DNA of 64,000 nt from Streptacidiphilus rugosus AM-16 (lineage in GTDB: Bacteria; Actinomycetota; Actinomycetes; Streptomycetales; Streptomycetaceae): assembly GCF_000744655.1 (NCBI RefSeq), contig NZ_JQMJ01000004.1, positions 372,001 through 436,000 on the forward strand. Reading direction: 5' to 3'. Numbering within the stretch: the first letter of the stretch is position 1; each line of letters begins with the position of its first letter. Shown one piece after another: positions 54,190 through 63,300 of this stretch. The translations under genes and the position numbers were made by a program. Below the pieces are notes generated by a model. It was not told the origin of the DNA and made no database searches. It saw nothing but the letters and a program-made list of their open reading frames with translations.

Positions 54190-56877
54190 ATGAAGCGTTA
54201 CGTGTACGACTTCGCGGACGGGAGGGCCGAGGAGGCCGACCTGCTGGGCGGCAAGGGCGCCGGGCTGGCGGAGATGACCCTGCTGGGCCTCCCGGTGCCG
54301 CCAGGCTTCACGGTCACCACCGAGGCCTGCCGGTTCTTCCTCCTGGAAGGACACGAGCCGGAGGGGCTGGAGGCGGAGATCGACGCCAGGCTCGAGGCGC
54401 TCGAGGCGGCGGTCGGCCGCCGCTTCGGCGACCCCGACGAGCCGTTGCTGCTCTCGGTCCGCTCGGGTGCCCGCTTCTCCATGCCGGGGATGATGGACAC
54501 GATCCTCGATCTCGGCCTCAACGACGCCACGGTGACCGGCTTCGCCAAGGCCCTGGGCCACGAGCGCGCCGCCTGGGACTGCTACCGCCGCCTGGTGCAG
54601 ATGTTCGGCGCCACCGTGCTCGGCGTGCCGGACCGGCTCTTCGACGACGCCGTCACCGCCCGGCGCGAGCGGCGCGGGGCGGCGAGCGACGTCGAGCTCA
54701 CCGTGGAGGACCTGCGCGAGCTGACCGCCACCTTCCGCCGGGTGCTGCGCGACCAGGCCGGGCGGGACTTCCCGCAGGACCCCCGCGAGCAACTGCGGCT
54801 GGCCGTGCGCGCAGTGTTCCGCTCCTGGCAGGGGGAGCGCGCCCGCGTCTACCGGCGTCGCGAGGGCATCCCCGAGGACCTCGGCACGGCCGTCAACGTG
54901 CAGGCCATGGTCTTCGGCAACCTGGGCCCCGACTCCGGGACCGGCGTCGCCTTCACCCGCGATCCCGCGACCGGACGTCCGGGCGTCTACGGCGACTACC
55001 TGGCCGAGGCGCAGGGCGAGGACGTGGTGGCCGGCATCCGCAACACCGTGCCGCTGCACCGGCTGGCGGAGCTCTCACCCGACTGCCATCGGGAGCTGCT
55101 GGCACATCTGCGCACCCTGGAGGAGCACTACCGGGACCTGTGCGACGTCGAGTTCACCATCGAGCGCGGCCGACTGTGGATCCTGCAGACGCGTATCGGC
55201 AAGCGCAGCGCGGAGGCCGCCTTCCGGATCGCCGCGCAGCTCGCCGTCGAACGGACGATCACCATGGACGAGGCCCTGCTGCGGGTGACCGGCGCGCAGC
55301 TGTCCCGGCTGATGGTGCCCGGCTTCACCGGCACCGCCGACCACGTGCCGCTGGCGACCGGTCTGGCCGCCTCCCCCGGCGCGGCGGCGGGCGCGGCGGT
55401 GTTCACCTCCGCCGAGGCGGTCCGGCGTGCGGCGGCGGGTGAGCGCGTGGTGCTGGTCCGGCCGGAGACCTCACCCGACGACCTGCCCGGGATGCTGGCC
55501 GCCCAGGCCGTGCTGACCAGCCGGGGCGGGCGCACCAGCCACGCCGCCGTCGTGGCGCGTGGCCTCGGCAGGGTCTGCGTGTGCGGCGCGGAGTCCCTGC
55601 GCGTGGAGGCGGACGCGGGCCGCTTCACCACCGCCGACGGCACCGTGGTCGCCGCCGGGGATCTGATCTCGGTCGACGGCACCCTCGGCGCGGTCTACCT
55701 CGGCGCCCTGCCGCTGACCGACTCCCCCGTCAGCGCCTACCTGCTCGGCGGGCAGCCCGACAGCGCCGACGGTGACACGGTCGACCTGCTGGGCGCGGTC
55801 GGCATGCTGCTGCAGCACGCGGACCGGTGCGCGCGCATGCGGGTCCTGGCCAACGCGGACACGGCGGCGGACGCCGCCGCGGCGCGGACGCTCGGCGCGC
55901 GCGGCGTCGGGTTGTGCCGCACCGAGCACATGTTCCTGGGGACGCGCAGAAAGCTGGTCGAGGAGATGGTGCTGGCGGACTCCGACCCGGCCCGCGAAGC
56001 CGCGCTGGCCCGTCTCCTCCCGCTGCAACGGGCCGACTTCGAGGCGGTCCTGGCCGCCATGGACGGGCTTCCGGTGACCGTGCGCCTGCTGGATCCGCCG
56101 TTGCACGAGTTCCTCGCGGACCGGACCGCGCTGGCCGTCTCGGTCGCCGCGGACCGCGCGGCCGGACGGCCGGTGAGTGCCGAGCGCGAGCGGCTGCTGG
56201 CCGCGGTGGAGCGGATGCACGAGGAGAACCCGATGCTCGGTCTGCGCGGCGTGCGGCTCGGTCTGCTGGTCCCCGGTCTGGTCGCCATGCAGGTGCGGGC
56301 GCTGGCCGAGGCCCTCGTGGCACGTCGGCTCGCGGGCGGGGACCCGCGGGCGGAGCTGATGGTCCCGCTGGTCGACACGGTCGAGGAGCTGCGCCAGGTC
56401 CGGGCCGAGGTGGAGAGGGTCCTGGCCGAGGTGGGCGCCGAGAGCGGCGTCGCGGTGGAGCTGCCGCTCGGCACGATGATCGAACTGCCGCGGGCGGCAC
56501 TCACCGCCGGGCGGATCGCGACCGAGGCCGAGTTCTTCTCCTTCGGCACCAACGACCTGACCCAGACCACCTGGGGTCTGTCGCGTGACGACGCCGAGGC
56601 CGCGTTCCTCTCCGCCTACCTGGACCGCGGCATCCTGCGCGACTCCCCCTTCGAGACGCTGGACACCGCGGGCGTGGGCCGCCTGGTGGAGCTGGCGGTC
56701 CGCGAAGGCCGCGCCGCCCGACCGCACCTGGCCACCGGCGTGTGCGGGGAGCACGGCGGCGACCCCGCCTCGATCGGCTTCTTCCACCGGACCGGCCTCG
56801 ACTACGTCTCCTGTTCACCGCGCCGGGTGCCCGTGGCCCGTCTGGAGGCGGGCCGGGCCGCGTTGTCGCCGCAATGA
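54190..56877 (+). CDS. ppdK: Pyruvate, phosphate dikinase
   Basis: An 895-residue enzyme interconverting pyruvate + ATP + Pi and PEP + AMP + PPi. Domains: ATP-grasp (about 1-340; LLGGKGAGLAEMTLLGLPVPPGFT, LLLSVRSGARFSMPGMMDTILDLG), swivelling phosphohistidine domain with the catalytic histidine in SRGGRTSHAAVVARGLG (about 450), and PEP-binding barrel (about 515-895; RTEHMFLG, SFGTNDLTQTTWG, GVCGEHGGDPASI). Complete. ATG at 54190 with an upstream GGAAGAGGGG. It could regenerate PEP or, in reverse, make ATP from PEP under hypoxia. Confidence 0.95.
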   Translation: MKRYVYDFADGRAEEADLLGGKGAGLAEMTLLGLPVPPGFTVTTEACRFFLLEGHEPEGLEAEIDARLEALEAAVGRRFGDPDEPLLLSVRSGARFSMPGMMDTILDLGLNDATVTGFAKALGHERAAWDCYRRLVQMFGATVLGVPDRLFDDAVTARRERRGAASDVELTVEDLRELTATFRRVLRDQAGRDFPQDPREQLRLAVRAVFRSWQGERARVYRRREGIPEDLGTAVNVQAMVFGNLGPDSGTGVAFTRDPATGRPGVYGDYLAEAQGEDVVAGIRNTVPLHRLAELSPDCHRELLAHLRTLEEHYRDLCDVEFTIERGRLWILQTRIGKRSAEAAFRIAAQLAVERTITMDEALLRVTGAQLSRLMVPGFTGTADHVPLATGLAASPGAAAGAAVFTSAEAVRRAAAGERVVLVRPETSPDDLPGMLAAQAVLTSRGGRTSHAAVVARGLGRVCVCGAESLRVEADAGRFTTADGTVVAAGDLISVDGTLGAVYLGALPLTDSPVSAYLLGGQPDSADGDTVDLLGAVGMLLQHADRCARMRVLANADTAADAAAARTLGARGVGLCRTEHMFLGTRRKLVEEMVLADSDPAREAALARLLPLQRADFEAVLAAMDGLPVTVRLLDPPLHEFLADRTALAVSVAADRAAGRPVSAERERLLAAVERMHEENPMLGLRGVRLGLLVPGLVAMQVRALAEALVARRLAGGDPRAELMVPLVDTVEELRQVRAEVERVLAEVGAESGVAVELPLGTMIELPRAALTAGRIATEAEFFSFGTNDLTQTTWGLSRDDAEAAFLSAYLDRGILRDSPFETLDTAGVGRLVELAVREGRAARPHLATGVCGEHGGDPASIGFFHRTGLDYVSCSPRRVPVARLEAGRAALSPQ

Positions 56878-56886
56878 GCGGACGGG

Positions 56887-58635
56887 TCAGACCTCCGTCG
56901 GCAGCGGCACCCGCCAGACCAGACGGGTGCCGTTGCCGGGCGAGGAGTCGGTCTCCAACGTGCCGCCGTGCTTGGCGGCCCGCTCCGCGAGGTTCACCAG
57001 CCCGCTGCGCCGACCGCCCTCGGGCAGGCCGACGCCGTTGTCGGCGACCGACAGCACCACCTCGGGGGCGGCGCCCCCGGTGACCTTCGCCGAGACCTCG
57101 ACGGCCTTGGCCGCCGCGTGCCGCGACGCGTTGCTCAGCGCCTCCTCCGCGGCGGCCAGCACGTCGTCGGCGATCTCAGCCGGGACGTCGGTGTCCAGCA
57201 GACCCTCCAGACGCAGCGCCGGCGTGAAACCGAAGGTGGGGACGAACCGGGAGACGACGTCCACGAGCCGCGCCCGCAGTCCGGCGGACTCCTGGGCGGA
57301 ACCGCGGGAGCGGAGTCCGAAGATGGACGTCCGGATGATCTTCACGGTCTCGTCCAGGTCCTCCACCGCCCGCCCGACCCGGTCGGCCGCCTGCGGGTGG
57401 CTGATGAAGCGCTGCGCGCTCTGCAGCGTCATACCGGTGGCGAAGATCCTCTGGATGGCGAGGTCGTGCAGGTCCCTGGCGATCCGGTCGTGGTCCTCCA
57501 GCAGGGCGAGCTGCTCGGCGTCGCTGCGGCGCGCGGCCAGCTCGAGTGCCAGGGCCGCCTGGTCGGCGAAGGACTTCAACGGCGTGACGTCGACCGCAGA
57601 GAACGGGTACAGCCCGGCGCGGCGGGCCAGCATCAGCACTCCGCGCGGACCGTCGGGGCCGGAGCCCATCGGCACGGCCACCGCGGGGCCAAGACCTTGC
57701 CAACGCGGAGGCCCGGCCGTCACCCGCGGGTCGTTGGCGATGTCGTTGCTGGTCATCGGCGTCTGCGCGGAGAAGGCCGAGCCCATGAAGGAACCCTCGA
57801 GCGGAAGCAGCAGGCCGCGGTGCGCCTCCGCGTCGACGCCCTCCGCGAGCTGGACCGCCAGACCCATGCCCTGGGCGCTGGGCAGAGCGAGTGCGATGAC
57901 GCCGAGATCGGCCTCGAGGATCTCCAGCGAGGCCTGGACCAGCTCGGCCAGGACGTCCTGCTGGGAGGCGCCGGAAAGCAGCCGACTGGTGATCTCACCG
58001 CTGGCGACCAGCCAGCGCTCGCGCAGCCTGGCGTCGCGGTAGAGACGCGCGTTGTCGATGGCCACCCCTGCGGCGACGGCGAGCGTCTGGAGCACCGACT
58101 CGTCCTCGGCGTCGAACTGGCCGCCACCGCGCTTCTCGGTCAGGTAGAGGTTGCCGAAGACCACCCCGCGCACCCGGATCGGCACGCCCACGAAGCTGTG
58201 CATCGGCGGGTGGTGGGCCGGGAAGCCGATGGACGCGGCGTGGTCGGCGATGTCGCGCAGACGCAGCGGCTCCGGGTGCCGGATCAGCTCGCCGAGGATG
58301 CCGTGGCCGGTCGGGAACGGGCCGATCGCCTCGATCTGCTCGTGTGTGAGGCCCGTGGTGAGGAACTTGGCGAGCATGCCGTCCTCGCCGATCACCCCGA
58401 GGGCGGCGTACCGGGCGTCGACCAGGCTCGCCGCGGACTCGACGATCTGCTGCAGCGCCTGGTCGAGGTCGAGTTCCCGGCCGACCGTGAGCACGGCTTC
58501 CAGCAGTGAGTGCACCCGGTCGCGGGTGCCGCGTGCGGCGTCCAGCCGGGTCTGCAGTTCACCCAGGAGCTGGTCCAGGCGCAGGTCAGGGAGCCCCAGG
58601 GCTTCCTTCCCCGCCGACGACGGTTCCTCGGGCAC
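56887..58635 (-). CDS. GAF-GAF sensor histidine kinase (DosS/DevS/OsdK type)
   Basis: A 582-residue cytoplasmic kinase. Two GAF domains (about 60-200, 215-370) with FPAHHPPMHSFVGVPIRVRG and FGNLYLTEKRGG, then a HisKA_3 dimerisation helix with the phospho-histidine in DRIARDLHDLAIQRIFATGM (about residue 389), and an HATPase with ALSNASRHAAA, SVADNGVGLPEG and GNGTRLVW. In DosS/DosT the first GAF carries haem for O2/NO/CO sensing; His141, 142 or 146 here are candidates by position, not proven. No LuxR-type response regulator is adjacent or elsewhere in the window, and no stress box was seen upstream. Confidence 0.92.
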   Translation of the reverse strand: MPEEPSSAGKEALGLPDLRLDQLLGELQTRLDAARGTRDRVHSLLEAVLTVGRELDLDQALQQIVESAASLVDARYAALGVIGEDGMLAKFLTTGLTHEQIEAIGPFPTGHGILGELIRHPEPLRLRDIADHAASIGFPAHHPPMHSFVGVPIRVRGVVFGNLYLTEKRGGGQFDAEDESVLQTLAVAAGVAIDNARLYRDARLRERWLVASGEITSRLLSGASQQDVLAELVQASLEILEADLGVIALALPSAQGMGLAVQLAEGVDAEAHRGLLLPLEGSFMGSAFSAQTPMTSNDIANDPRVTAGPPRWQGLGPAVAVPMGSGPDGPRGVLMLARRAGLYPFSAVDVTPLKSFADQAALALELAARRSDAEQLALLEDHDRIARDLHDLAIQRIFATGMTLQSAQRFISHPQAADRVGRAVEDLDETVKIIRTSIFGLRSRGSAQESAGLRARLVDVVSRFVPTFGFTPALRLEGLLDTDVPAEIADDVLAAAEEALSNASRHAAAKAVEVSAKVTGGAAPEVVLSVADNGVGLPEGGRRSGLVNLAERAAKHGGTLETDSSPGNGTRLVWRVPLPTEV

Positions 58636-58795
58636 CGGCCCTCCACCCCACCTGATCTGTCCGACTTCCCCCGGTCAAGGCCACGTTACCGACCTCGCGC
58701 CCCCGGCGCGAGCAGCCGTCACCCGGTGAGGACGCCGGCGTTCGCCCGTTCCGGACGAGGCCGTTCCCGCCCCGGCGTCCTCCGCGCCTGCGAGC

Positions 58796-59005
58796 TCACG
58801 CGACTTCGGCCTCCGCGGCTGCGACGTTCTCCTTGACGGCGAAGAAGCTGTCCGGGGCGACGGAGATCGAGGCGATCCCGGCGCGTACCAGGAACCGGGC
58901 GAAATCCGGGTCGTCGCCCGGGAGCCGGACCTCGTGCCCGAGCCGCCGAAGGCGCTCCCTGTGCTCCTCGCTGGGCTTGTCGAGGAAGCATCCCTGGGTT
59001 TGCAT
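58796..59005 (-). CDS. Short PEP-synthase C-terminus-like protein
   Basis: A 69-residue frame starting MQTQGCFLDKPSEEHRERLRRLGHEV. Its second half, DDPDFARFLVRAGIASISVAPDSFFAVKENVAAAEAE, is the closing part of the PEP-utilising/PEP-synthase barrel (GIDSISxxPD-type). The rest of that enzyme is absent. It starts two bases after the USP-6 stop, so it may be a conserved small protein co-translated with USP-6 or a relic of a lost PEP synthase. No clear ribosome site. Confidence 0.6.
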   Translation of the reverse strand: MQTQGCFLDKPSEEHRERLRRLGHEVRLPGDDPDFARFLVRAGIASISVAPDSFFAVKENVAAAEAEVA

Positions 59006-59007
59006 CG

Positions 59008-59868
59008 TCAGTTCGGCACCACGGCGACCGGAAGGTCCGACAGGTGCAGGACACGATGGGGCACCCGACCCAGCGGGAGGCCGTACCTGAGGTGCCGGCG
59101 GTGGCGACCGAGCACCACGAGGCCGGCGCCTCTCGCCGCCTCGACCACGGCGGCTTCCGTTGTGGCGAACTCGACCCGGGTGTCGACCACGACGGACGCG
59201 TGACGCCGGTGGACGACATCCACCAGGGACTGCAACTCCCTGCTCTCGTCGGCCTCGATCTCGGCCACCGCCTCGGGGCTGGCGACGACGTACGGGTTGG
59301 ACAGTGACCACGTGCGCACCGCGATCAGTGGCGCACGACGCCGCTCCGCCTCGGCGAACGCGAAGACGAGCGGCTCTGTCACCTCGCGGGCGACGCCGAC
59401 GACCACGGGCGCTTCGGCAGCCGAAGGCGCCGGAGTCTCCGGCACGACCACGACAGGAACCGGGGCGTGCGCCACGACTCGTTGGCTCACCGAGCCCAGC
59501 AGCATGGTCAGGAAGGCGTTCCGGCCCCGTCTGCCGACGACGAGGAGCCCCGCCCCCTGGGACAGCCCGATGAGCCCGGGAGCCGGTGCCTGGGCCAGCG
59601 TGACCGTGCCGATGTCCAGGTCCGGGTACCGTGAGCGCAACTCGGCCGTGGTCTCGTCGAGGAATGCCACCGTGGCCTGTCGGGCGGGATCGTTCACGTC
59701 CTCCTCGAAGTCCTCAGGGAGCTCGTGCTCCAGCTGGTTCCAGGAACAGGCGACCCGCAACGGCACACCGCGCAGGCTCGCCTCGGCCGCGGCCCACTCC
59801 AGAGCCGCGCGGGCCCCGGCGGACCGGTCCACTCCTGCGACGACGGATCCCGACGGCGCGGTGCTCAT
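59008..59868 (-). CDS. Universal stress protein, two USP domains (USP-6)
   Basis: A 286-residue tandem USP: first domain SVVAGVDRSAGARAALEWAAAEA, loop LLVVGRRGRNAFLTMLLGSVSQRVVAHAPVPVVVV (canonical); second domain VVVGVAREVTEPLVFAFAEAE with LVVLGRHRRHLRYGLPLGRVPHRVL. GGGAGG precedes the ATG at 59868. Its stop is two bases before the PEP-synthase-like start. No stress box upstream. Confidence 0.9.
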   Translation of the reverse strand: MSTAPSGSVVAGVDRSAGARAALEWAAAEASLRGVPLRVACSWNQLEHELPEDFEEDVNDPARQATVAFLDETTAELRSRYPDLDIGTVTLAQAPAPGLIGLSQGAGLLVVGRRGRNAFLTMLLGSVSQRVVAHAPVPVVVVPETPAPSAAEAPVVVGVAREVTEPLVFAFAEAERRRAPLIAVRTWSLSNPYVVASPEAVAEIEADESRELQSLVDVVHRRHASVVVDTRVEFATTEAAVVEAARGAGLVVLGRHRRHLRYGLPLGRVPHRVLHLSDLPVAVVPN

Positions 59869-59959
59869 CGCTGCCTCCCACGTCCCGATGGCTCTGCTTC
59901 CTGCCTCGGCCCGCCGCGTGCCGACCGCCCGGAGCCCGGCCGGCCGACGCGCCCGGCTC

Positions 59960-60214
59960 TCAGCGCCGTCGGCGCGCCATGCTCCGCATGTGGGCGAGCA
60001 CGCCGATCAGGCAACCCGCCAACAGCATGATCAGCAGGACCAGCCACATCGGGGCGTTCACTGTGGTGATCCCCCACAGGTGGATCTTGACCGTGTTCCT
60101 GTTGATCAGGATGAACCACACCGCCAGGACCGTCACGACCGCGAGAACGATCCTGCCGGCGGTGACCCTCACTCCGCCGATCCGGCGCTCCGTGGCGCCT
60201 TTGTTCGTGGTCAT
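59960..60214 (-). CDS. LapA/DUF1049-like small membrane protein
   Basis: An 84-residue protein with two membrane helices: GRIVLAVVTVLAVWFILINRNTVKIHLWGITTVNAPMWLVLLIMLLAGCLIGVL gives IVLAVVTVLAVWFI and MWLVLLIMLLAGCL, and NxxxVxIHLWG between. This is the DUF1049/LapA pattern (lipopolysaccharide-assembly-like in name only). GGAGG almost touches the ATG at 60214. Confidence 0.75.
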   Translation of the reverse strand: MTTNKGATERRIGGVRVTAGRIVLAVVTVLAVWFILINRNTVKIHLWGITTVNAPMWLVLLIMLLAGCLIGVLAHMRSMARRRR

Positions 60215-60276
60215 TCCTCCAGTCTGGAACGGCTTGTCGGCCTCCGCCCGGCGAGGAGAACCGGGCGAAGGCCGTT

Positions 60277-60291
60277 GAAAGCGCTCTCGGG
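60277..60291. promoter_or_regulatory. LacI-type operator-like palindrome
   Basis: TGAAAGCGCTCTCGG is a near-match to the LacI-family consensus TGAAAGCGCTTTCA. It lies 63 bp upstream of the LapA-like gene and 15 bp beyond the GH81 stop. A related TGAGAGCGCTC occurs at 63964-63974 upstream of GH81. Confidence 0.4.
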
Positions 60292-60305
60292 CACCGGGCA
60301 GCCGG

Positions 60306-63300
60306 TCAGGCGTGCGGGAGGGTGACGAGGGCCTGGTTGCCGGTGGCGAGGGTGGTGGGGGCGTTGCCGACGGCGTTCCAGATCTGGATCCGCACGGTGC
60401 CGTTGACCAGGTCGCACAGGCTGCCGGAGGAGGATTCCAGCCCGGCGTTCTGGGTGTAGTGCTCGTACCCGGCCACCGGATCGGTGGCGAAGTAGTGGTA
60501 CGTCTCCACCCGGTTCCAGGTACCGCTGCCGGTGCAGTCGTAGGAGACCCGCACCTGCACCCCGTCACCCACCGCCGTCCCCGCGTCCACAGGCAGGTCG
60601 AATGCCGTGCTGCCACCGCCGTAGGCGAGGTTCACCCCCGTGGCGGTGTACGTCAGCGCGCGGGTCGGCGTGCCGTCGAAAGTCCCACCACCCGCCGAGG
60701 CGATCGTGACCGTCGTACCGCCCGAAGCCGCCGCACCCGACACACTCCCGTCAGCCTGCAGGAACAACGTCGGCGACGACGACCCCGACGATGGGGAGGA
60801 CGACGGGCTCGCAGACGCGGCGGATCCGGCGTAGGGGAGGGTGACGAGGGCCTGGTTGCCGGTGGCGAGGGTGGTGGGGGCGTTGCCGACGGCGTTCCAG
60901 ATCTGGATCCGCACGGTGCCGTTGACCAGGTCGCACAGGCTGCCGGAGGAGGATTCCAGTCCGGCGTTCTGGGTGTAGTGCTCGTACCCGGCCACCGGAT
61001 CGGTGGCGAAGTAGTGGTACGTCTCCACCCGGTTCCAGGTACCGCTGCCGGTGCAGTCGTAGGAGACCCGCACCTGCACCCCGTCACCCACCGCCGTCCC
61101 CGCGTCCACCGGCAGGTCGAATGCCGTGCTGCCACCGCTGTAGGCGAGGTTCACCCCCGTGGCGGTGTACGTCAGCGCGCGGGTCGGCGTGCCGTCGAAC
61201 GTCCCACCACCCGCCGAGGCGATCGTGACCGTCGAACCGCCCGAAGCCGCCACACCCGACACACTCCCGTCAGCCTGCAGGAACAACGTCGGCGACGACG
61301 ACCCCGACGATGGGGAGGACGACGGGCTCGCAGACGCGGAAGCGGTCGGGCTGGGAGAGGGGCTGCCGCTCGGGCTCGCCGACGGGGAGGGGGAGCCGGA
61401 GCCGCCGCCGGAGGGCAGAGTGCCACCCGACGCGGTGCCACCGCTCCAGTTCCGCGCACCGGTGGCCACGGTCCGGCCGGCCGGGACGTTCACGACGGTG
61501 CCGTCGCTGAAGGTGACGGTGATCGGGTTGCCGCTGATGTTGGAGGCGACGTGGGTGAGTGCTCCGTTGTTCGTGAAGACTGCGGCGAGGGGGTAGTTGG
61601 CGGTGACGGCGGTGTCGACGTGGCCGAGCGAGGCGAGGTTGTCGATCCAGTGGAAGGTGTGCGCCTTGCTCTCGCCCTCCTCCGAGGTGAAGCCGGAGTT
61701 GGCGCGGAAGTCGGCGAGGGCCTGGGGGCCGTTGCCGAGGGCGAGGAACTCGTACCAGATGTCGGTCCAGATGGTGGGTTGGGTCTTGCCGCTGTTGGTG
61801 AGCATGTCCTGGTAGTCGGCGAGGACGAAGGCCGGGTCGTCGCCGAGGTAGAGGTGTCCACCGGTGACCGGGAGCAGGTTGATGCCCTGGATCTGTTCGG
61901 GGGCACTGGAGAACCAGGTGGAGTAGGCAGCGCCGTCGCCCCAGACCATGCCGACCTCGTGGTGGGGAAAGCTGCTGGGGAAGACCTGGTGCCCGGTGTC
62001 GAACCAGTAGTCCTGGATGGCGGCTGACTGGGTGGTGTACATGTAGATGCCGGCGTCGCGGACGGCGGTGTCGCCGGTGGCCTCGCCCCACTGGATGAGG
62101 GCGTTGTCGAAGTTCATGCCCTCGGAGGAGGACTCCTGGTTGTTGCCGGCGGCGAAGGAGCCGTGGCCGGAGGCCCAGTCGTGGCCGTCGTAGATGTCGA
62201 AGTCCCGCAGGTAGGGGAAGCGGGTGTCGGTGCGGTCGTAGTTGTCGGCGTCGCGGATCAGCATGTCGACCATGCCGCCGTACTGGGAGGGCGAGGCCCA
62301 GCTGGGGTCGAACTTGGCGAGGGTGGCGGCGGCCGCGACGAAGTAGCCGTAGTGGAAGTGGTGGTCGTTCAGTTCCTGGTCGGATCCGTAGGAGGCCGGG
62401 TAGCCGATCAGGGTGCCCCAGTTCTTGTCGTAGGAGAACAGGTGCGCGGTCTTGCCGGTGGAGGCGGTGAACCAGTCGGTGAGCTTGGACTTGATCGCGG
62501 ACAGGGCGGCGTCACGGACGGTGGTGTTGCCCAACTCGTCGGAGATCTCCGCGAGACGGGCGGCACGGCCCAGTCCCTTGCCGGTCCAGTAGGTGTCGTC
62601 GCTCTGCTGGTTCGTGGGGTTGGCCAGTTCGGCGTCGAGGTAGTTCTGCTCGGTGCTCGCGTCCGTGCCGGTGCTGTCGGCGACCGCCGGGAGCTCCGGG
62701 AGCACGCCGTGGAAGACCATGCTCGTGGTGAACGAGTCGATGCCGGTGAGGACCTTCATCGCGCCGCGCGCCGAGATGTAGCTCTGGGCCAGGGGCGCGG
62801 GTGTGCCCGGGGCGAGGTTCTGCCACTGGTGCGGCAGGAGTGCGGCCACGGTGCCGGTGCCGGCGCCCTCCTCCGGAGTGGTGGTCAGGGTGTAGGTGGT
62901 GGTGACGGTGCTGGCGTCGGGGTCGTAGCTGTAGGACACGCGGGTGCCGGTGACCGCATCGTAGGCGTACTGGCCATAGGTTGCGGCCAGGGCTGCGCGG
63001 TCGCTCGCGGTGGTGCTCGGTGTGGTCGGCAGGACGGCGACGTTGAAGTAGCCCTTGCCGGCCAGGTCGGAGGTCAGGACGGCGCCGTTGACGGTCCAGG
63101 TCGCGCCGGTCGGCGCCCAGGCGGCGTAGTCGTGGCCGTTGACCGTGTATCCGATCATGGAGCCGTTGTCGGCCCAGGTGGTCAGGGCGGCTCCGTTGGA
63201 TGCGGCGATCTGCGCGTTGCCGCCGGTGACCTTGAAGTAGGCGAAGGGCAGACCCTCACCGATGGTGGCGCGCAGGCTGCGGGAGCCGTCGGTGAAGTAC

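Noticed and set aside
60312-62027. Large plus-strand frame opposite GH81 with a duplicated sequence
   Set aside because: It simply mirrors the tandem repeat in the GH81 gene; it has no domain and low-complexity valine/glycine composition.
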